Source of the DNA: Sambucus nigra | Lineage: Eukaryota > Streptophyta > Magnoliopsida > Dipsacales > Adoxaceae | Direction: 5' to 3' | Assembly: GCA_949130495.1 (NCBI GenBank) | Contig: OX422213.1 | Span: forward strand, 536,595,467-536,659,466 | DNA: 64,000 nucleotides | In this document: in pieces, positions 1 to 13,904 of the stretch | How positions within the stretch are numbered: position 1 is the stretch's first letter | How the letters are laid out: the number at the start of each line of letters is the position of its first letter | Notes under the pieces: model-generated | Seen by the model: the letters and a program-made list of their open reading frames with translations, nothing else | Database searches by the model: none | Told to the model about the DNA's origin: nothing | Position numbers and translations under genes: made by a program

Positions 1-2420
<2,420 letters not shown>

Positions 2421-3320
2421 TGTGACAACCCGCGATCCGAGATAATGGGTGGCCAACCCGATACCCAAATATAACAGGAATCATGGATGAATATCATTCT
2501 CAGCATCACAAAATATAAATTGAGTATACGAGAAAACCGCCTAATACATCAGAAAACGGGTTGCCAAAAAAAAATTTAGAAATTAAAATGCAGTTAAGAA
2601 ATTTAAATTTAAAACAACCCCATCTGATAAGCAAGTGGAATTCCAAAAGAGTATATATAATACAACTAAGACGAAAGTATACAAAAGGACCGAATAAGCT
2701 GTCGATCCACAGCAACAAACAAGAGATACAACAATTTAAATATTTTATATAATACATTCATTAATCAAATATAAAAGTTTGGGCCACACGCCCGAGTAAA
2801 AGACCCGATCATATCTAGAACACAAGGATGAAAGCGTCTAATTCAACATCCTGTAATAACCCGTAAAATCTTACAGCTCGTCGAAAGCAATGGAATGGGA
2901 ACATCAAGACTTGCGTCCTTGCGGGGGAGCACCTGAGCGGATACAATCATATAAACAACAAGGAAAGTAAACCGGTCAGGGCCGGGTTCTATATGATCTC
3001 CAGAAGAAATAAAAAGCATGATAGATATGAACAATTACGTATAAATGATAAGGATGATCATATGACAATGACATGCTATCTACATTACAATTTAAGAAAT
3101 TATGAAATGAAATGTCATATGCATAAGCGAAAGAAAAGTAAATAACTTAAATTTAAAAAAAATTCCCATTAATCCAATTACCATATCCTTCTTACATTCC
3201 TTAATAGGAATCAAACCTTTTATTTGGTTTAAATGAAGAAGATATAAATTTCCTTTCATTTATTAACTTTCATAGTTAATTATATTACCGTTCCTTAATG
3301 GGAACATCATTAATATCAAG

Positions 3321-3424
3321 TGCTCTTTATGGCACATATCTCATTAATCTCATTTCCCATGCTCTTTATGGCACATATCCATGCTCTTTGTGGCATTTAT
3401 CATATGCTCTTTGTGGCGTTTATC
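3321..3424 (+). repeat. Four copies of a 20-bp motif inside the long LTR
   Basis: The motif TGCTCTTTATGGCACATATC occurs at 3321-3340, 3360-3379, 3382-3401 and 3405-3424, the last two with a few changes (TTTGTGG, TTTATC). Spacing is 2-19 bases. Short tandem motifs are common in the U3 part of plant LTRs; a regulatory role is not shown. Confidence 0.9.
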
Positions 3425-3854
3425 AACCATCAAGTCCCACTGGATGAAAATATAGTTATATTCATATACATATAACGATATCTAAGACCGCTCGTCCAGG
3501 TTTCCCCACTGTGCGCGCCCCTAAATGACCATCATCTTCCAGGGCCTACCATAAGACAACCTGGGATCCTACAACGCAAGACGTCGGGAAGCGGCCATGT
3601 GCCTGTGGGATAGTCAAGACCACACCCGGAATCTCCTACCCATCACAGAAAATATATATATAACAAACGCTCACATGGCCTAGGACTATATCCACCCTGC
3701 ATTCATTAGCCAAGGGGCATCACCATGCGCGCGAACTTCCCTTATGATGTCCTTTAGAGAGGTGTGTAACAGTAAATTAACATTTACATTTTTAAATCTC
3801 ATTATCATATTCAATATTCATTACCAATTTCCATTTCCATTACCCATGTTATTA

Positions 3855-3987
3855 GTTCTTTTTATTTGAACCTATCATTATTAAACAACTGGGTTCCTTC
3901 TATTTGAACCAATCATCATTAACACAATTTGGGTCCATTTTATTTGAACCTATCATCATTAAGCATTTGGGTTCATTATACGAACCT
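3855..3987 (+). repeat. Tandem repeat of about 38-40 bp, three and a half copies
   Basis: The units are 3855-3892, 3893-3932, 3933-3970 and a partial fourth to 3987. Each unit reads roughly GTTC, TTTATTTGAACC, ATCATCATTAA, then a TTTGG-like end. It lies inside the long LTR. Confidence 0.85.
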
Positions 3988-4353
3988 AGTTCCCCTCGAA
4001 TATCGTCATTAATATCCCTCCATTTACAAGTCCCAACTAAATCTACAAATGATCATTATGATCCTATAAGTCCTCAAATTTCATAAAATCCTGATAAGCT
4101 CTTAAGTCTCCAAACATGGGCCTACAACCCCTATTCTCCTATTAAGAAGTAACAAAAAGAGTGACGATCAAACATCACTTTGGAACACCCCCTCCTCTGG
4201 ACTTAACCCCAAGTGAAACCCATTCCACTCTAGGGTGACAACCAGACTCAACTAGGACTCTAAAAGCCAAAGTTTACTTCATTCAAGAAGGTTCCTAAGT
4301 CCCTATGACAAGAAAAGATTTAAAGCAAAAGTAAAACTCTGGGAAGAAAACAG

Positions 4354-4480
4354 GGGACCGGTCGACCGGTCCCAAGACCGCGGTCGATCGCGTCTCAAAA
4401 TTTTGCCTAAGAAGAAAAGCATAAAGCTCACTTCGGCTGGGCCGGTCGACCGGTAAGGGGACCGCGGTCGACCGCGCCTC
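4354..4480. repeat. CG-rich palindrome pair in the long LTR
   Basis: At 4354-4373 there is a perfect 20-bp palindrome, GGGACCGGTCGACCGGTCCC, followed by an ACCGCGGT palindrome and a near-palindrome around GATCGCG. The arrangement repeats at 4442-4480, with CCGGTCGACCGG (4442-4453) and the perfect 14-bp palindrome CGCGGTCGACCGCG (4463-4476). Both are followed by CTCAAA, TTTT and GCC. A partial third copy (CCGACCGGTC) lies near 4531. The DNA around it is AT-rich, so these stand out. Confidence 0.9.
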
Positions 4481-5364
4481 AAATTTTATGCCTTTGAAAG
4501 AAAGCAGTGTGCCCTCTCCCGAAGGCCCAGCCGACCGGTCATTACAGACCTAAACGCAAAACTTTCCATTTTTCTTCCAACAACCAAATCCCATATCATT
4601 TAATGGAACTAATACATCATAAACACGTCTAATTACCATCATTTACAATATTAATCATCCAAATCAATTTCCAAGGGTTAATACCCAAAAATCCAACAAA
4701 ACCCTAAAATGGTTAAACACAACAATTCATAACTATCACAACTAATTATTCTCCTTAAATCATATAATAGCAAGTAGATAACTTGCCTTGATGTAGGAAA
4801 TCAGATTTGAGGAAGATGCAAGAAAATCCAAGCACCAATCTCTCTTTTCTCCAAAGCTCTCTTCTTCCTCCTTCTCTCTCTCTCTAGGGCTCAATTTTGT
4901 AAAATGGAAGAACAGAAATGGGGTGGGGAAAATAAAATGAGGCTTAAGTCTAAAGAGCCCACTTAAATGTCTAATACGCGATATAATAAATCGCACTGCA
5001 CATTTAAGCTATAACCAGTCAAAAGTGTCCGAAATGCCAAAATACAATATGACACTTATTTTGACTGTCTCGCACCTACCGGGACTAACTACACCCTCCA
5101 AATTATCATGTGAAAATTTTATAACTCATTTTAAGTTCCGGTTTCTCATTAAACCAAAATGTCATTTTATATCTTATGACACCATAAATCACCACATGGA
5201 TATTTTTACCTACTCATCAGGTAATCATACAACATTTCAGTAAATATTAACCTCTCTCGTATTAAATTAATATTTACTCAACATCTATCATTTTTATAAT
5301 TAATTACTACACATAGTAAATAAATATAAAATATGCTATCAAACGTGAGGGTTGTTACATACTT

Positions 5365-5622
5365 ATGATGTATTGAGAGTATGTTATTTCTTCATGTTGA
5401 GCATGTATATTCTTAATTCATGTTAATAGTCATTCTCATTGTTGGTTAGAATTCCATTGTATGTTTTTATTTAAATTTTTGGCATCCGCTTTTATTGTTT
5501 CAGGTAGTAAGCCTTATCAATTTTAGTATAGTATGTTGATGCTGAGAATGAGACATATGAGATTCCTGATTTAATGTAGCATAGGGATGGCCACCCGCTA
5601 TTATTTTAAGCGGGGTGTCACA
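5365..5622 (-). mobile_element. Outer gypsy-type long LTR, part 2 (5' terminus)
   Basis: This is the 5' end, on the minus strand, of the split outer LTR. It begins at 5622 with TGTGACACCCCGC and continues leftward into 1-2420 on the far side of the insertion. Its first ~100 bases align with 2421-2520 of the inserted relative in reverse orientation. Confidence 0.6.
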
Positions 5623-7066
5623 GATTATTAATCAGCTAATGCGATTTAGATTAGAACTGGGGTTTCTAATAGATCTCTTATATCTATCACTGATTTGGAA
5701 GTAAATTGGAAGGACTCAAATTCGTATGTACTTGAATACGTATATTTTCTATTTTAGATTAAAAATATATTAAAGTAGTGCTTCGTGCACACATGTTTTT
5801 TTGTTGATATTTATTACTCCCAAATTTAAAATACATTGTGTATTATAGTTTAATATTTTGTCTTGAATTATTAACAGTAGTAACCAATAAATTATTAATA
5901 TAAATTTTATGCACTCTAATACTTTTCTAATCGATATATTCAAATTTTCGTAAAAATTAATTTTACAAACCATATGAAAACAACATCTCTTATATAAAAA
6001 GATATTAAGAACGGTTGGGAAAATTTAGTGTAACTGTCAAAATAGCAAAAAAAAAGTAAATGGAAATTATTGAACAAAAAATTATTCCAAATCATTTCAA
6101 ACAAACAAAATCAAATTTTATATTTCAAATATTTTGTAAACTTCATTTAAACTTTGAACACAGTACACTATCAAAAACAGTATACTAAAACATAACTGCA
6201 AAGCTAAATATTTATTTTTCATCTAGGAAATATCATTTACTTTTCAATTGTCTATTTATTACTTTAACTTTTATACGACATTGTTTATTATAGTTTAATA
6301 TTATGTCTTGACTTACTAACATAAAAATTATTAGTCAAATCCTTTTCTATTTGAAAAAATTCTTAATAATTAATTTTCAAACAATAACAAAACAACACCT
6401 CCTTCAAATACAATTTATTTATTATTTAGATCAATGTGCATGCATAGATAAATTGTCACAATGCACTCTATTATACATTGTAGTGTCAATGTAAAATGCG
6501 AGAAAATTCATGTTTTTTATTCCAAATTTCACAAAGATGTCAATGCAAATTAAAACATTTTTTACTATCATTCTTTTGCTAAGCAATTTATGAATCCTTG
6601 ATTGACATATGTGCTACCACTTTCGATTAACCTCTGTGCTATAGATATTCTTCACACCTTTCATATACTTTGTTACATTGTCATTGACCAACTAATGCAT
6701 CTCGCAACCAAATTAAAGTCAAACCATCCTTAAGAATGATACACAAAATTCTGTCATCGTCATCTTCTATACGATCCTAACCAAATCAACATACATAACT
6801 GGCTTCAACAAATTTATCAGCTATTCATGACGCATCAATTACAACGAACACAAAAATACACAATAACTAATTAGAAATTATATTCTATTAATTCATACGC
6901 TAATAACTTATACAAATACGAATTTGCAAATTAAAATTTAATATTAGAGAAAATAACAATATTTGTAACCTCTATGAACAATGAATTCAAAGTTTGGACT
7001 TTAAACTTCAAATCTACGTTCAACCGAACAATATCCTATTTCAAAACATCAAATGATATACCAATA
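5623..7066. repeat. AT-rich noncoding DNA with a ~170-bp direct repeat
   Basis: No gene seen. Two diverged copies of one block lie at about 5808-5990 and 6250-6405. They share TATTTATTACT, TATTATAGTTTAATATT, TGTCTTGA, and later TTCTAAT-like, TTAATTTT and CAAACA/CAACA stretches. The region lies downstream of the MULE transposase relic and may be its flank, but I could not identify terminal inverted repeats. Confidence 0.5.
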
Positions 7067-9989
7067 TTAACACCCTAAAGTACCTAATGTACCAGCATTG
7101 GATAACATAATAACATCATAATCAATAAAAAAGAAATCAATCATTAATTCACGGAAGGTTTTCTTGTTATGCGTAATATAACAATCGCATCTTGCACACT
7201 TTTGCATATTTTTGGTGTTGAACCCACGACTTTGAATGTGATTTTTTTCGCTCATCCACAAGCCCTATTTGTCTCGGGTGGTAAAGCACATAATTCACCA
7301 TCCTTAACTCGAGGACATATTATAATAGGAATTGAATTGAATGTGAATACAATTCACAAAATTTTGTCGACTAATATCATGGATCAATAAAATATAAACA
7401 ATTATTCCCGATGTTAATATACTAATAATAACATGCTTAGATGAGAAACCCTCTATTACTCCACCAATTATAACTTATGTATAAGTCAACACAAAATGTT
7501 TTTCTCTTACACTTCAAACATAAAGTCACTTTATATTACAACATTGAAGCTCGGGTTATTGTTCATTTTTTTGCTAAAGTTTTTCCCCATTGTTAGACAT
7601 AAAATGGTACATTAATTTCTTCAAGCATGACTTCTGTCACTCACCATATTCATTAATTTTATGCGTATTTTGACTATCATTGATTTACTAGGCATATTTC
7701 TCTTCTTCATAATCTATGTATATAAACTTTCAGAAATATTTGAACACATCTCCCAAATTCCTGTTACCAACAAAATAATCATTTTCTCGATGCTTATATT
7801 TTAAATTTAATACAAACTCAGATGCACATGATCAAGTAATTTCTCGAAACTATAGATAATTCTTTTGAAATTTCTTGTGTGGTTGCATACGCCAATTCAC
7901 TAAAAAGTTTCAATATGGAACCTCTCTTCGGATTTTTTCCAGATAATGTCACACTCAGATTGTTCCTTATATGCCAAAAATAATAATTATGATAAGAATC
8001 TAGAAAAACTTTTAGTACAGACGAAACACATACATTATGTCTATCTCATATATAAGTGTACACCTTATCATAAGGTAGAATTGTTCTTAAATTTTCCAAG
8101 AACCATATCCAATTAGAAACATTTTTAGCATCAAAAACCTCAATTGCTAAGGAAATTTACATGAAATAATAAAAATTAATCTATAATCAAGATCCAAATA
8201 ACTAAAAACATTTGATGAAAAATAAAATTAACATTTTATATTAAGTTCATAGATCATACAAATGCATCAACGCAATTAAACAGACTACATTATTCACCTA
8301 ACACATAAAAATTCGAATGCAAAATAAAATTAGTATTTCATATTATGTTCATAAGTTATAAATCATATTTTTCTTTATTACGTGGTTGGAATTCAAATAT
8401 AAAAAATTCAAGTACATAATCCAATAATTCAGATAAAGAGTTGATACAAAAAGTCAATTTATTTGTTAAAAATCTAACATTTTATATGAAATTAGTGAAA
8501 TTTTGAAATTATAAGAAACTCACTCAATCTCAAAAAGGATAAACAATTTCGAACTAACGAACTGTGCAAAATAAGAATAATTCAGGCATTTTGATAACTT
8601 TAATGCATCAATTCGTTGAATAATTTCCAAAAAATACAGTGACAATAAGAAATTGCTTGACAATGCCCCACCATGTCTCTGAGTACAAAACAATAAGAAA
8701 ATTATAAAGAAAAAATATGAAAAATACATGTTTTAATGGTCCTTTAAGGTTTTGTTATATTTAAGATGTAAAACTAAAAGAAAATATAAAATATATGTGA
8801 TCAAATAAACAATCAATTAACTACATTACCAACCAAACTGTTTGACATGAATCTTTTCCTTCTCATCGAGTCACTTAAATAATCTTTTATTCTAACTATA
8901 ATTAAACATTACATCAAAAAACTAACTAAAAAATACTTTTGTCACCTTCTTTTGCAGTTGAAGCAATATACAACCCTTATATTTTTCTTTCAGAATTGTG
9001 CCATCAAGACATAACATAGGTCGAAAAATCATAAATCCATATGCACACACTTTAAATGCAATTAAAAAAACCTTTCAAAAATCATGCTCACATCATTAAC
9101 ATTAAGAGTGACATAGATACCAGGATTTGATGTTATCAAAGACTCCGTATAAAAACAAAGTTCTTGATACGATACAATCTCATATCTGTGGATCTCTTTA
9201 ACATCCGTTTCTTTACATGTACCACATAATAGTATCCTAGATTCACACCATGTTCTCTTCTAAAAATATCAATTATCTCACTCGATTTTACATTAGTCCT
9301 ATTACTAACTGTGCTCAATATCACATCTATGAACAAATTACTACTAACATGAGGTTTATTCACATTCTTCAACACTATTCTAGACGTGTGTTCTGATATT
9401 GTACTCTTTATAATTAAATAATTTGGTAGATTGAATTTCTCAGATGCATGAACTCTCTTTGAGCACCTCATTTCCTCTTTCTTACTACCCAACCATAATC
9501 CTTCTTATGTCATTCTTTACATATTTAACCTTGAATATATTCTCCAGACAATAATGTTTCCATTTCACAACAAAACTCATTAATACCACCAAGGAATCTC
9601 TACCCCACACCTATAATTGCAATTTCCCAACCATTCAAGTTCACAAGTTGCTCAACCTTAATTTTGGTGTTAACGTTACCTAATACATAACTAATATTCT
9701 CACGGTCACCGGAACATACTCCCAAACTATAACTCTTTAACACATTGATATGTAGCTCTACAACGTTCCCCCTTACAGAATAGTAAAGCAAATGAAACAA
9801 TATATCTCACCATCGTAATCTATATTTCAATGTTTTCCATCGCCTATATAAAACTATCTCATATGATGAGTTCGTCAAATCATCCCAAATCTCATATATT
9901 ATTTTACAAAAATCAAGAAATGTATGCACTATAGTAATTTGAAATGATGTCGATCTTCCATGAAAGAATATAATATAAAGAATAGTCAT
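7067..9989 (-). pseudogene. MULE (MuDR-type) transposase relic
   Basis: Minus-strand fragments fall in the order expected for a Mutator-like transposase. 9989-9600 gives an N-terminal region (WDDLTNSSYEIVLYRRWKT, an in-frame stop, then LFHLLYYSVRGNVVELHI). 9492-9136 matches the MULE pre-domain. About 9060-8940 encodes FKVCAYGFMIFRPMLCLDGT, the start of the DDE-type catalytic domain with the first Asp in LDGT. About 8165-7860 encodes SNWIWFLENL, a stop, then DRHNV and a Y/W-altered version of the H-x-C-x2-H-x-N motif (HNYYFWHIRNN). 7260-7180 encodes the C-terminal Cys-rich end (CARCDCYITHNKKTF, resembling C-x2-C-x-GHN). Stops and frameshifts show it is dead. About 770 bases between 8935 and 8165 are unexplained (an intron or insertion). 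Terminal inverted repeats were not found. Confidence 0.75.
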
Positions 9990-11484
9990 GTCATATCCCT
10001 ACAACAACACCATAAGAAAATAAAATCTCAATTTTTAATCGAATGAATTTATTAACAAATTAAATGTAATATAGCAAAAAACCAAAACACATAAAAGTAA
10101 AAATAAAATTCTACATTATCGTATAATGAAAATTGAATACAATTAACTTAATACAACTCAAAACCATTCACTGCAAAATGGTTTTTGCACTTCACTTAGT
10201 TTTTTAATAACTTCAACATAAAGATTCTACGACAAAAGTTATTTTATTATATGTTATTACAAACCATTTATCCCCCAGTAATAATCATATGTCAACAAAT
10301 AAGTATTCAAAATAAATAATAATAATTTTCACATAAACAACTCAATACAAACCATTTTGAAACTAAACTAACATAAAAAAAGGCAAGTTAGGTATTTAAT
10401 CCCTTTTGTGACTTTTTTCTTCCTCTGGTCCTAAGTATAAACATATTTTGGTGTGGGTTTAGTTGATGACGTGGAAGGACTGAAATTCTCCATAGGAAAA
10501 TACAAGTCCAATTTATAATAAGTCCGCATCCATAATGAAGTTAAGACAGTCAAATACTATAAGTACAGTCATAATGGGACTCCTTACTAGCACAAAAACT
10601 TATGGAATCTCTCTTTATAAAAACTTATAATTTGGTAGTAGAGCAAAAGAAATAAAAGTAAAAATACATCAGTAACAAACATAATAAATTTTGCATAAAA
10701 AAACTGATATGTCAATTATCATGTCAAGCAAACAAAAATTCAAAAACTATTTTATACACACCCAAAATAAATGATAGATTAATTATCATATACTACAAAA
10801 AAAATAACAAAGTAAATTTTCCAAACCAATATAAAAAAGAAAGGAAAAAAAGAACTGGCATATCAATTATCATGTAATGCAAACAAACAATCATCAAAAT
10901 AACATTTGCACACCAAATCAATTAAATTAAACAATAATGAAAAAACAAAATTGAATCAATGAAATAACCAAAAATAATAATAAAAAATTATTCAATTAAC
11001 AATAACAATAACACTAACAATATATATAATCGAAATCATATCAGAATCAATTCCAATAAAAAAATGTATAATAATCGAACAATAATCTATTGAACAATAT
11101 TATCTCTACAAAAAAAACACGAAACTAATGATAATTTGGTCAAAAGATTACAAATTATTAATAAAAAATGCGATATATTTAGTGATTTTCGTGTTTATCA
11201 TAATTATAGATATTACTAATTAGACAAATTCTATAATCTGATCATAAATCCGAACAATACGATCTTGAATCAAAATAAGTTGATTCTGATCAGAATAATA
11301 TAAAATCATAAGCGTAAGACGAAATAATCCTAAAATCGTAGCTAAAACCCAACATAAAACAAAGATGATACATCCATACCAAATAACTTAAACCAAACAC
11401 AAATAGTAAATGGGAAAATCGTCTTTGCATACAAAAATTAACTCTCCTTCGATCAAGTAAAATACAATAAATATATAAATAAAA
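9990..11484. repeat. AT-rich noncoding DNA with a ~155-bp tandem duplication
   Basis: No gene seen. Two diverged tandem units start at about 10698 and 10853, sharing ACTG-ATAT-TCAATTATCATGT, GCAAACAAA, then CACACC-AAAT and GATTAATTA-like stretches. The rest is A/T-rich sequence with many poly-A runs. It ends at the TAAAA target duplication (11480-11484) of element A. Confidence 0.5.
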
Positions 11485-12364
11485 TGAAAGAGTTGCGCTT
11501 GCATTAAAGTTAAGAAATTATATAATTAAACTCAATTTTATCCAAGTAAATCCTAAACATGCAACTAGGTGTGATTGAAGAAGATGTATAACATGAAAGA
11601 ACATTCAAACACACACATGTGAGAAAAAATCCCCCAAAAGGGCAAAACCTTTTATTTTTCACTATAATTTATAAAATACAATTACACGAATTACAATGAA
11701 AAACAAGAGTGACACAAAAATACCCGCAGGCGTCGGTTCTGGTGTCGTCGGCTAGAATCTCCCTCAGGAACTCTAGGTGAGCAGCAATGAAGAAGGAGGA
11801 CGTATTCTCCACAAGGGTTAAACAAACACAAGGTTGTGTTCTTGGGTTAAAAAGGATTCACAAAGGTATGAAAAGTTGTGTGAATCAAAACATGAGTCTT
11901 GGGACTCAAAAAGGTGAAGACTAGAGTAATTAGGACTCTTAAATTCATCTCCAAAAGTCTTAAAAAACAACTCCCCCGAAGTTGGTTTATATAGGGAAAT
12001 CTGAGCCCAAACAATCTCATAAAATCTGTTCGATTTTACCAAAAGCGGATCGGTCCGTTTTTGGAGGCGGATCGGTCCGTGGTCAGATCGATTCGTTTTC
12101 TCAAAGGGCTTCTTCGGTTTGCCTTCGATTAGGGTTCTTTATTTTTGGAGAAAAGAAGATTGGTCCGGTATGGAGGTGGATCAGTCCGAAGGTGGATCGG
12201 TTCGTTTTTAAAATAGGCGGACCGGTCCGGTTATACAGCAAACTAATTCCATGTTGAAGATGCTTTGATATTCGGATCCGTTGATGTAGATGCGATCTTG
12301 AATTTCTTCAACGGTGTAATGGCGTATGACATACATATTGACAATGGAGAAAAACGTCCTTACA
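11485..12364 (-). repeat. Element A 3' LTR
   Basis: This 880-base block is a close repeat of 19124-19967. On the plus strand it runs from TGAAAGAGTTG to CCTTACA, so on the minus strand it starts TGTAAGG. It keeps a TATA-like box (TATATAAA on the minus strand, 11986-11993) that the other LTR has lost. It contains repeated copies of CGGATCGGTCCG (12046-12057, 12068-12079) and diverged copies to about 12235. Confidence 0.9.
11986..11993 (-). promoter_or_regulatory. TATA-like box in the 3' LTR of element A
   Basis: The minus strand reads CCCTATATAAACC here, a good plant TATA context. The matching position in the 5' LTR has a 20-base deletion, so only the downstream LTR keeps this box. Confidence 0.5.
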
Positions 12365-12380
12365 AATCTCCCCCTATGTC
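12365..12380 (-). other. Polypurine tract of element A
   Basis: The minus strand reads GACATAGGGGGAGATT immediately before the TGTAAGG start of the 3' LTR. This is the expected place and composition for plus-strand DNA priming in copia elements. Confidence 0.85.
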
Positions 12381-13904
12381 TATGCCGATACATACATAAA
12401 AAATCCGAATTATCAAATAAAAAATTTGCCTATACAAATCTACCCTTCCATGAACCCAAAACTGAAAAGGTACAAATGAATAAGTCTACATCGTTTGCTC
12501 TTCAGATCTTCAAAAATCATCAAAACTTTTCTCATCGGGGTGTGCAACATATTGATCTTCAATCTTCGTACCTACACACATGAGATAAAGAAAAATTCCA
12601 AGTGACGTGTCGAGTTTGAAATGAGATAAACATAGATACCAATTTTAAAAAAGATCCTCAAACTCAAAACTTCAAACTCCCCCATATGATAATTCTTTCT
12701 CCCCCCCTTTATGATGTCCCCAAATAGACAAAAGAGAAGAAGAAATCAAACAAGCAAAATCGGGGTGTCACAAGGAAATAAAATTCTATTTTTGAATTTA
12801 TCAAAAATTTTCGCACGAAATATGAGAAGTCACACCATGAATGAACACAAAAACAACAAAGTCGATGATAGCATAAACGTAGGGGTGTGATCAAATTCGA
12901 TAGGAAAATCAATGCGTACAAACATGACGTATGTGCACGATGAATATCGGATACTCCTAATCGAATGAACTCAAATGCTTCCTTTGGTGTAAAAAGGTGG
13001 TAATATGAGACATTGACTCAATCAAATAAACAAATCAAAGCTCAAAGTGATTTCCACACCAATAACGTCCAAATCTATTTAATGTTTTTTCAGGACTTTC
13101 AAGGAAGTGCAAACCCGTTTATAGTCTCCAACCAAACTCCCTCAGATTTATATTTTGAATAGAGGCGTTCTAAATTCTCAAACTTTGAAGAATTGATGGT
13201 GAAACCTAATGGCCCATATTTAGCACATAGTGCTTTTTATTGCCTTTAAATTATTCGGGCTCTTTTAACCTCTTTGGACCTCGGATAATAAAATACCTCA
13301 ATTTTTTATGTCCTTTTTAAGGGTGGCTTAGAAATCACAAAGGCTAAATGAACCTTTCGCAGTCCTTCCCCATTTTCAAATAAACACACAGTCTCACCAA
13401 ACGGTTTTCACATGCATTCCAATCTTGTCAAGTTTTATTGCATTTTGTATCTTTTATAGATAGAATTGAGATGGAAACACTCAAGCCAATATGTGATAGA
13501 CAAGGGCATGTGTGCAATAAAGGAGATAGGAGTCAAATATGTAGAAAGATATCACTAATCACATCTCAAAGACTCCAAACAATGTAATGTACATGGATGA
13601 AATGATGTAGCATCTCAAATCTCTATCAAACAGTCACATGGATATATGGAATGAAGTTGTGATTTGGTTATCTTAAGAGCTCATCCATAAAAGGTGAAAA
13701 TAATAAACAAAAATCTTTTTGGATTTTTCAAAAAGTTTGATCAAAATAAAATCTTTTTGTGCTTTTCTAAAATTTTTCTAAAAGAAAATCTTTTTCGATT
13801 TTTTACAAGAAAAAGAAAACAAAAAAATAAAACAAACTAAGGATAAAAGCTAGCAATAGGAATCAAATGATATGATAAAGACAATGCATCCTATGCTAGG
13901 CACG
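12381..13904 (-). other. Element A 3' noncoding block with extra polypurine tracts
   Basis: This ~1.5 kb between RNase H and the polypurine tract has no supportable ORF. It holds two further purine-rich tracts (CTCCCCC on the plus strand near 12678 and 12700-12712). It shares blocks with elements B and D: GCAAACCCGTT (13109), TTTTTATTGCC followed by TCGGGCTC (13234-13262), AGTCACATGGATA (13632), and three or four copies of AAAATCTTTTTG-like sequence (13708-13800). Multiple polypurine tracts before the 3' LTR are a known Sirevirus trait. Confidence 0.7.

Noticed and set aside
2852..5359. Element starting at TGTAATAACCCG (2852), inverted to the end GGGTTGTTACA
   Set aside because: The flanks do not match (CATCC and TACTT), while the start at 2421 gives a perfect TACTT duplication. 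The 2852 motif is internal.
2421..5622. Terminal-inverted-repeat transposon from TGTGACAACCC (2421) to GGGTGTCACA (5622)
   Set aside because: The two ends are homologous, but flanks differ and the true end of the inner element is 5359; the inverted ends come from two LTRs of one family in opposite orientation.
12709..12921. 70-codon minus-strand ORF near the 3' end of element A as an env-like gene
   Set aside because: Too short, no signal or membrane pattern convincingly above chance, and B and D do not keep an ORF there.
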